This document shows, piece after piece, positions 1 to 5,543 of a stretch of DNA of 46,809 nt. The notes beneath the pieces were generated by a model. The model did no database searches. It was not told the DNA's origin and saw only the letters and a list, made by a program, of their open reading frames with translations. The position numbers were made by a program, and so were the translations under genes. Source of the stretch: Desulfobulbaceae bacterium (GTDB lineage: Bacteria; Desulfobacterota; Desulfobulbia; Desulfobulbales; SURF-16); assembly GCA_023230525.1 (NCBI GenBank), contig JALNXE010000028.1, forward strand, positions 1 to 46,809, given 5' to 3'. Positions within the stretch are counted from its first letter, which is position 1, and the number at the start of each line of letters is the position of its first letter.

Positions 1-83
1 CTTGTATGCGTAAACTACTCACCATCCTTAACGCGATGGTGAAATCCCAAAAAAAATGGGATGAATCTTTACATTTAACTTGA
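1..83 (+). CDS. IS110-family transposase, C-terminal tip (partial)
   Basis: The window opens inside a reading frame (codons from base 3, stop TGA at 81-83). Its last residues, CMRKLLTILNAMVKSQKKWD followed by ESLHLT, match the conserved end of IS110/IS1111-type DEDD transposases, which usually finish with a KLLTILNAMV-like helix and a Trp-Asp tail. Only 26 residues are visible, so whether the element is intact cannot be judged. The palindromic repeat that starts about 15 bases after the stop also occurs at 5420-5484 without any insertion sequence. That fits the habit of IS110/IS1111 elements of inserting into repeated palindromes. The family call is fairly sure from the motif; the insertion-site idea is inference. 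Confidence 0.7.
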   Translation, partial: CMRKLLTILNAMVKSQKKWDESLHLT

Positions 84-98
84 CCCCAAAGACAGTTG

Positions 99-166
99 CT
101 CAAGGGGGTACTGAAAAGAGTGCCGTTTTACCAACCGGATGAGGGCATTATTTTGTGACAACGGCT
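99..166. repeat. Palindromic dispersed repeat, family A, copy 1
   Basis: The block GGGGGTACTGAAAAGAGTGC at 104-123 recurs at 5424-5443. It is followed by a hairpin whose arms are GCCGTT (122-127) and AACGGC (160-165). The two copies share the ends but differ in the loop, as expected of a structured intergenic repeat and not of a coding duplication. Confidence 0.7.
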
Positions 167-298
167 AAAATGGCATTCTGGCCTGGATTTTCCGGGCACC
201 CCCCTGTGGTCACTTTGCTGTAAATTTTACTTTCTGAGTTGTGGTAACATGTTGAAATTAAATTGATATTCTCATGGTCCCCGCAGCTTGTTTCCAGA

Positions 299-382
299 GA
301 ATTCAGGAGCCAGAAATCAGGAGCCAGAATAAAACGTAATAAAATCAACCATTCTGAATTCTGTCTCCTGTCTCCTGAATTC
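299..382. repeat. Palindromic repeat, family B (CAGGAGCCAG type)
   Basis: The arm at 299-330 starts GAATTCAGGAGCCAGAA and ends CCAGAAT. It is mirrored at 351-382 by an arm starting ATTCTGAATTCTG and ending CTCCTGAATTC, with a 20-base spacer. Within each arm the unit CAGGAGCCAG (or its complement) is itself repeated. A related block lies at 8133-8302. No coding sequence is convincing here. Confidence 0.65.
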
Positions 383-768
383 CCATGGCGAAGATCAGAG
401 CAGCAACTATGTCACAAAAATATCGTTATTTCGACAAAATAGATTAAGTCAGAAAGTTGGGTTGTAAAAAAAGTTTAGCGGATATCTGCGCGTGACGATG
501 AGAAATTTCTTTGGCATTGACAAACTTATGCAAAAAAAGTAACAATTTTTGTTAGGTTTTTTCGGATAGGATGTGCCGCCGATGAATCGCGTATCAGGTG
601 CGGCGCCAGATAAGGGGGACGAATTCCGGTCTTCCGGCTGGATGTCCGGCGACGGAATGTTCAGGAGCATCCGGCAGGCCCAGGGAGGGAGGGGGATTGC
701 CTTTTCCCGTCTGCCGTCTTTTTCTCCGGCTCTTCCTGCGAAAAGCGATTCCTTACCACCTATCACCC
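383..768. other. Intergenic region upstream of the DUF202 operon
   Basis: No supportable gene is seen. It holds A/T-rich sequence (470-560) with the putative promoter listed separately, then GC-rich sequence that stays open in the frame of the following gene but lacks a clear ribosome-binding site. The upstream in-frame start at 598 would add 57 low-complexity residues unlike any domain, so it was not used. Confidence 0.5.
517..545 (+). promoter_or_regulatory. Possible sigma70 promoter for the DUF202-kinase operon
   Basis: A perfect TTGACA (517-522) is followed after 17 bases by TAACAA (540-545), a weak -10 box, inside an A/T-rich stretch. The leader to the first gene would be about 215 bases. 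It is the only reasonable -35 box in the region, but the -10 is poor. Confidence 0.3.
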
Positions 769-2304
769 ATGAAAAATGAAATGACGACAGGTTTAGAGAA
801 ATGGCAGGTCCTGAGGACCCTCAGTGAACGGTATAACTGCCCGTGGGTGGAGTATCAGGAGTCGGTAACCGGCCCCCAGTTTCTGCTGTGGAAGCTGGAC
901 ATGGCAAAGCTCCGGGCCGAGGGCTGGTTCCCCCGCGAGGTTCGCGACGGCCGGGCCACGGTGATCGCCACCGAGCCCGGGCCGGCTCTGGCAGAGGTGG
1001 TCCGCCAAACCCTGGAGGTCGCGGAGGTGGAGTTTCAGGTCACCCTGCCCGAAGATCTCCTCCGCATCATCGAGCACAACCAGGATCTCAATCCCGGCTT
1101 TCCGGCCACGGCCGGCCGCACGCCCCTGGCCAAGGTGCGCACCTATCTGGCCGCCCGGCGCTCCCTGTTCGCCCATTACCGCACCCTGCTGGCCAAGAGC
1201 CGCACCGGCCTGGCCTTCATCCGCACCGGCCTGGCCTTCATCACCATCGCTCTGCTCTTTCTGCGCCTGGTGGGGGCCGGTTATTACCTGCTCATGGAGG
1301 TGCCGCTGCTGATCAGCGGCGTTATCATGGTCTACGACGGCCTCAAATGGTATCTGCCGGCCCGGTCGCTTTACGCCAGCCTGCCTTCCTGCGTCGATAC
1401 CGGGGCAACCGGAGGCACGAGTGTCCTGGAGGCCCGCAAAGAGCACCTCATGCCGGAATTCATGCGCAGCGGGATTGTGCCCGGCGCTGCCGAGCTGCGG
1501 TCCGGCTGGACCAGCCTCTCTCCGGTGATGCGCCGCCGCTATCTGGCCAGCGACCGCACCGATCTCGCCGAAGAACGGACCTTCCTCGCCTGTTTCCGGA
1601 CCAGGATGGCCAAGGCCCGCACCGGCCTGGCCTTCACCCGCACCGGTTTTGCCTTTATCAGCCTCGGCCTCGGCCTGCTGAGGCAGTTCAAGACCAGCAA
1701 CTGGCTGGCCTTTGATCTGGGACTCATCGTCATCGGCGCCATCATGGCCCTGGAGGGCTTTTTCTGGTACTTGCGCGGCCGCAGGGCGGGAGTGGAGGGC
1801 TTGGCCTCGGTGCGGAAAAAGGCGAAGATGTCCACCATCTGGGACTACTTTTTCCCCCATAACCACGCCCTGCCCGGCTGTGAAAAAAATCCCATGGTCC
1901 TGCCGGTCCGCAGCTCCCATATCCCGGGCATCTGGGCCACCACCGGCGTTGCCCTGGAGCGCACGGTACTGGCCGAACGGCGCAACGTCATGGCCCGGCT
2001 GCGCACGGTCATGGCCAGGGCCCGCACCGGCTTCGCCTTTATCCGCACCGGACTCAGCCTCTTTCTCATCGGCGTCGCCTTTCTGCTCTCCTTCAAGGAT
2101 ACCGGCGGCGTGGGCTGGAACATTTTCAGCTATGCCATGATGACGACCGGCCTCATCCTGGTGGCGGACGGCTTTGCCTGGAGCATCCCCGCGGAAAGGA
2201 TACGCCGCCAGTTTCCCTACTGTTACGGCAACATGGAAATAAATATTCCCGATTACGGCAAATCGGCAAGATTCTGGCAAAAAGTGGTGTTCAGCAGTGA
2301 TTGA
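769..2304 (+). CDS. Membrane protein: GspE/MshE N-terminal-like domain plus three DUF202 units
   Basis: This protein has 511 residues if it starts at the ATG at 769; a second in-frame ATG lies at 781. Residues about 10-115 resemble the GspE/MshE N-terminal fold, with a 'WFPREVRDGRATVIATEPGP' stretch where secretion ATPases have their PLxxxGxxLxVAxxDP segment. Three DUF202 (YidH-like) units follow, starting near residues 124, 263 and 398. Each has an arginine heptad ladder of the type RTxLAxx repeated four or five times, ending in RTGLAFIRTG and two hydrophobic segments, so about six membrane spans in all. Cytoplasmic soluble linkers separate the units. The stop overlaps the next gene by 8 bases and the following genes are also packed, which indicates one operon with a histidine kinase. 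The function is unknown. DUF202 is known only as an uncharacterised membrane family, and the role as signal input or output is inference. Confidence 0.8.
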   Translation: MKNEMTTGLEKWQVLRTLSERYNCPWVEYQESVTGPQFLLWKLDMAKLRAEGWFPREVRDGRATVIATEPGPALAEVVRQTLEVAEVEFQVTLPEDLLRIIEHNQDLNPGFPATAGRTPLAKVRTYLAARRSLFAHYRTLLAKSRTGLAFIRTGLAFITIALLFLRLVGAGYYLLMEVPLLISGVIMVYDGLKWYLPARSLYASLPSCVDTGATGGTSVLEARKEHLMPEFMRSGIVPGAAELRSGWTSLSPVMRRRYLASDRTDLAEERTFLACFRTRMAKARTGLAFTRTGFAFISLGLGLLRQFKTSNWLAFDLGLIVIGAIMALEGFFWYLRGRRAGVEGLASVRKKAKMSTIWDYFFPHNHALPGCEKNPMVLPVRSSHIPGIWATTGVALERTVLAERRNVMARLRTVMARARTGFAFIRTGLSLFLIGVAFLLSFKDTGGVGWNIFSYAMMTTGLILVADGFAWSIPAERIRRQFPYCYGNMEINIPDYGKSARFWQKVVFSSD

Positions 2305-3517
2305 GCCTGAAAGATTGCTGGAGCCCTTCCGGCCCGCGGCCCTTCTCCGGCCCGAGCTGCTGGCCCAGGCCGCCGAGGCCGCCGCCAGGCGCGGCGTGCC
2401 GCTTGCCCGGATTCTGCATGCCGAATACCAGGTGCCGCGGGAGGCTCTGCTCGCGGCCCTGCGCAGCCATTACCAGTGCGCCTCCATTGAATACGATGAG
2501 CGTCTGCCCATTCCCCCGGAACTGCTCATTGATCTGGCGGGCAAGCAGCTGGCCGCGAGCGGCTGGTTTCCGGTGATCAAGGACGTTGACGGCACCATAG
2601 TCATCGCGGCCCGCGATCCGTCCGACCCCGCCATGCGCAGCGAGGTGGAGAGCAGCTTCGGACCCGGACCCTATGAATTCCGGGTGGCCCTGCCCGACGA
2701 TATCTCCTGGTTTATTCAGGATTTTCTCCATGCCCGGCCCGGCCTGCTCATCGGCACCGAACGCACCGGCCTCGCCTTCTGGCGCAACACCATGGCCCAG
2801 TGGCGCACCCGGCTGGCCTGCTACCGCACCGATCTGGCCCGGGCCCGCACCGCCCTGGCCTTTATCCGCACCGGCCTCGCCTTTGTCGTCATTTCCTGGA
2901 CACTCCTGAGCGGCCAGGGTTTCTCGACCCAGCCGGCGCTGGCCTATGGCGTCCTGATTAGCGGTCTGCTGCTGATCTGCGGGGCTCTGCCCACCTACCT
3001 CAAGGTGCGCCGTTCCCGGCTGACCCCGCCGCGGCATCAGACCCTGGTGGAGGTGAGCGCCGCCACCTTAAGTTTTCTGGAGAACTACCAGGATGTGGAG
3101 CAGTGCGCCGTGAAAAAGGAAACCAAGGAAACCATGCTGGCCCGCCTCGGCGACCTGCTCGGCAATTACAGCACCATCATCTATCCCGTCCCGTCCAGCC
3201 GGGAGCGTACCCATCTGGCCAGGGAACGCAACGTGCTCGCCGCCCAGCGCACCATCGCCGGCTGCTACCGGACCATCTATGCCCGGGCCCGCACCGGCCT
3301 GGCCTTCATCCGCACCGGTGTTTCCTTTGCCAGCATCGGCATCGGCCTGAGCGGCTACTTCGCCCCGGGGTTCATCAACACCCTCTTCGGCGCCGTGGTG
3401 ATCGTCATCGGCCTGCTGCTCATGGTTGACGGCGGGCTCTGGTACCTGCCGGTGCGCAAGGAGCAGGCCGAGCTGCCCAAAACCCGCAGCGCAGCCCTGG
3501 CGGGGGAATCCTCATGA
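2297..3517 (+). CDS. Membrane protein: GspE/MshE N-terminal-like domain plus two DUF202 units
   Basis: This is a paralogue of the upstream gene with 406 residues. It starts at a GTG (2297) inside the previous gene's last codons, so the two are probably translationally coupled. Residues about 25-150 give a clearer GspE/MshE-N match than the first protein: 'LARILHAEYQVPREALLAAL', then 'HYQCASIEYD', then 'SGWFPVIKDVDGTIVIAARD'. The c-di-GMP-binding consensus of MshE (RLGxxL...G...Q) is not intact, so ligand binding is not claimed. Two DUF202 units begin near residues 155 and 303, each with the arginine heptads (for example RTDLARARTALAFIRTGLAF) and two predicted membrane spans. The stop overlaps the kinase start as ATGA. 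The joining of a secretion-ATPase N-domain to DUF202 is unusual and is shared by both neighbours, which suggests hetero-oligomers. Confidence 0.82.
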   Translation: MIEPERLLEPFRPAALLRPELLAQAAEAAARRGVPLARILHAEYQVPREALLAALRSHYQCASIEYDERLPIPPELLIDLAGKQLAASGWFPVIKDVDGTIVIAARDPSDPAMRSEVESSFGPGPYEFRVALPDDISWFIQDFLHARPGLLIGTERTGLAFWRNTMAQWRTRLACYRTDLARARTALAFIRTGLAFVVISWTLLSGQGFSTQPALAYGVLISGLLLICGALPTYLKVRRSRLTPPRHQTLVEVSAATLSFLENYQDVEQCAVKKETKETMLARLGDLLGNYSTIIYPVPSSRERTHLARERNVLAAQRTIAGCYRTIYARARTGLAFIRTGVSFASIGIGLSGYFAPGFINTLFGAVVIVIGLLLMVDGGLWYLPVRKEQAELPKTRSAALAGESS

Positions 3518-4920
3518 AAATCGTCAATAAGATCTATCTTTCCAATGGGGTTCATATCCTGCTCATCGTGTTGATCGGCATCTTCGCCCTGCACAACCTC
3601 AATACGATTCTGACCAAGTTCCGCTTTATCGTCATAGCCGAGGGGCTCAACACCGCCTTTCTCGAGATGCGGCTGGCGGAAAAAAACTACTTTCTCTCCG
3701 GCGATGACGAGGCCCTGGTCAGCATCAAAATCAGGATCGATCAGACCACCGAGACCCTGCGCCAGGTGCAGCAGCCGATCATTCTGGCGGTTGGCAATGA
3801 TAAATACTGGAAACTGCGCTATTATCTCGATGAGTACGCCCAGCTGGTTGATGCCATTGACCGGGCCCACATCAGAGATCCCGGAGCCCAGAAAGAGCTG
3901 CGCCAGGTGGGGCAGAACCTCAAAACCTTTTCCGAGGATATCACTGATCTGGAGAGTGAGCAGATCGGCGCGATCATTGTCCACTCCAAGAATATCCTGC
4001 TCTACTCCTTCTGGGCCGTGGTTCTCTTCGCCCTTATTTTCAGCAATGTCATCGTGCGCAACATCGGCAATTCCCTGAGCAAGGTGGTCGGACTCACCCG
4101 CTCGATTTCGCAGGGCAACTTCCACACGATCGAGGCCAAGCCCTCCGGCGATGAGATGGGAGCGGTGTTCAGTGCCGTCAACACGATGGCCGAGGAGCTG
4201 CAGAAACGGGAAAAGGAGATTGTCCAGTCAAAAAAACTCGCCTCCATCGGCGTGCTGGTGGCCGGGGTGGCCCATGAGCTCAACAATCCGCTCAACAACA
4301 TCTCCATGATCGCCCAGACCTACGCCGAGGTGTATGACTCCCTGAGCAGGGAGGATCGGATCAGCTTCATGGAGCGGGTTGACGAGGAAACCGAGAGGCT
4401 GCGGGTCATTATCAACAACCTGCTTGATTACGCCAAACCCAAGGAGCAGCATCTGTCCAGGATGGCGGCCAACCCGGTTATCCAGAAAACCCTGGCCCTG
4501 GTGCAGAACATGCTCGATATCTCCAACATCAAAATCAAGCTCGGCCTGGCCCGGGATCTGCCGGATATTTACATCGATGTGCACCAGATCCAGCAGATTC
4601 TGGTCAACATGGCGACCAACGCCATCCAGGCCATGGACAAGGGAGGGGTGTTGAGCATTGACACCCGTTTTGTGCCGGAAGAGGATACGGTGGAAATCGT
4701 CATCAGCGACAACGGCAAGGGGATTGCCCCGGAATTCATCGATCATATTTTTGATCCTTTTTTCACCACCAAGGAGGAGAGCGGCACCGGGCTCGGCCTG
4801 TGGGTCAGTTACGGCATCATCAAGAACCACCAGGGAAATATCCGGGTGAAAAGCGAGGTCGGAGTGGGCACAACCTTTATCATCAGCCTGCCGACCTGCA
4901 ATAAGCTGGGAATCGCCTAA
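3514..4920 (+). CDS. Membrane sensor histidine kinase (HAMP-HisKA-HATPase)
   Basis: The protein has 468 residues. A first membrane span (about residues 12-30) is followed by an approximately 130-residue, mostly helical periplasmic sensor of the four-helix-bundle kind ('MRLAEKNYFLSGDDEAL'). A second span lies near residues 160-185, then a HAMP linker. The HisKA box is 'GVAHELNNPL' with the phospho-acceptor His254. The ATPase domain shows an N box (NATNAIQAM), a G1 box (DNGKGI), an F box (DPFFTTK) and a G2 box (GTGLGL). All catalytic motifs are intact. The start ATG overlaps the DUF202 gene stop by 4 bases, and the response regulator follows 83 bases downstream. It probably phosphorylates that receiver. 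The signal is unknown. Confidence 0.92.
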   Translation: MKIVNKIYLSNGVHILLIVLIGIFALHNLNTILTKFRFIVIAEGLNTAFLEMRLAEKNYFLSGDDEALVSIKIRIDQTTETLRQVQQPIILAVGNDKYWKLRYYLDEYAQLVDAIDRAHIRDPGAQKELRQVGQNLKTFSEDITDLESEQIGAIIVHSKNILLYSFWAVVLFALIFSNVIVRNIGNSLSKVVGLTRSISQGNFHTIEAKPSGDEMGAVFSAVNTMAEELQKREKEIVQSKKLASIGVLVAGVAHELNNPLNNISMIAQTYAEVYDSLSREDRISFMERVDEETERLRVIINNLLDYAKPKEQHLSRMAANPVIQKTLALVQNMLDISNIKIKLGLARDLPDIYIDVHQIQQILVNMATNAIQAMDKGGVLSIDTRFVPEEDTVEIVISDNGKGIAPEFIDHIFDPFFTTKEESGTGLGLWVSYGIIKNHQGNIRVKSEVGVGTTFIISLPTCNKLGIA

Positions 4921-5003
4921 CCCGGTGCGGAATTTTATCTGATCAATATTATCGGCAGCGCCGGCGGTTGGCGCTGCCGGCAAAAAATTAACGGAGTGAA
5001 GTG

Positions 5004-5378
5004 ATGGCAAAACACGGCATTATGGTCATAGACGATGAAAAGATCGTGGGAGATATGGCAAAGCTCTCCCTGGAACAGGACGGCTACGAGGTGGAAACCT
5101 TCCTGAACGGCGAGTCGGCCCTGGAACGGCTCAAGACAAAACGCTTTGACGTGGTGGTGACTGATCTCAAGATGAAGGGGGTGGACGGCCTTGAGGTGCT
5201 GCGCACCGTAAAAAAGCTCTACCCGACCACCGTCGTCATCATGATCACCGCCTTCGCCAACCTGGATGTGGCCATCGAGGCCCTGCGGGACGATGTGCAC
5301 GACTTCTTCCCCAAGCCGGTCAAGATCAAGGAGCTGAAGGCCTCCATCAAAAGAGCTTTGGGAACCGCTGCGAAATAA
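5004..5378 (+). CDS. Stand-alone response regulator receiver (REC) protein
   Basis: This 124-residue protein is a single CheY-like receiver. The acidic pair D10-D11, the phospho-acceptor D54 (in VVVTDLKMKGVDG), the switch Thr in MITAF and the lysine in 'FFPKPVK' are all present. There is no output domain, so it must act by protein contact. The ATG at 5004 is preferred over the adjacent GTG at 5001 because GGAG at 4993-4996 is well placed for it. It follows the histidine kinase and precedes the PPDK-like gene. The family in such settings often relays phosphate or controls a partner enzyme. A link to the PPDK-like protein or to the DUF202 proteins is inference from gene order. Confidence 0.93.
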   Translation: MAKHGIMVIDDEKIVGDMAKLSLEQDGYEVETFLNGESALERLKTKRFDVVVTDLKMKGVDGLEVLRTVKKLYPTTVVIMITAFANLDVAIEALRDDVHDFFPKPVKIKELKASIKRALGTAAK

Positions 5379-5419
5379 GCTGTTCATGAGTGCGGTTTCG
5401 TCAGGGCTCCTGATACCCC

Positions 5420-5484
5420 TCAGGGGGGTACTGAAAAGAGTGCCGTCTCTGGCATCTGGACGGCTACATTTTTTTACAACGGCT
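5420..5484. repeat. Palindromic dispersed repeat, family A, copy 2
   Basis: This copy shares GGGGGTACTGAAAAGAGTGC with copy 1 (99-166) and carries the same hairpin-arm pattern, GCCGT (5442-5446) and ACGGC (5479-5483), with a different loop. The tail TTTTTTTACAACGGCTTA resembles 30634-30652 (TTTTTTTTACAGCGGTTTA). It separates the receiver gene from the PPDK-like gene and may also act as a partial terminator. Confidence 0.7.
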
Positions 5485-5543
5485 TAGGGGAGGCATGAAC
5501 CGGCTGGCGGCATGATCGCGGGCCAAGGGTTCCTGGTATCGAC

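Noticed and set aside
148..348. Minus-strand frame of 66 codons in the left intergenic region
   Set aside because: It runs across the family A and family B repeats, has no ribosome-binding site and no recognisable domain.
513..532. TGGCAT...ATGCA as a sigma54 promoter
   Set aside because: The GG and GC elements are 17 bases apart from first base to first base, while sigma54 sites need 12.
598..768. Upstream in-frame extension of the first DUF202 protein
   Set aside because: It would add 57 residues of low-complexity, Arg/Pro/Gly-rich sequence unlike any domain. The ATG at 769 directly precedes the GspE/MshE-like domain.
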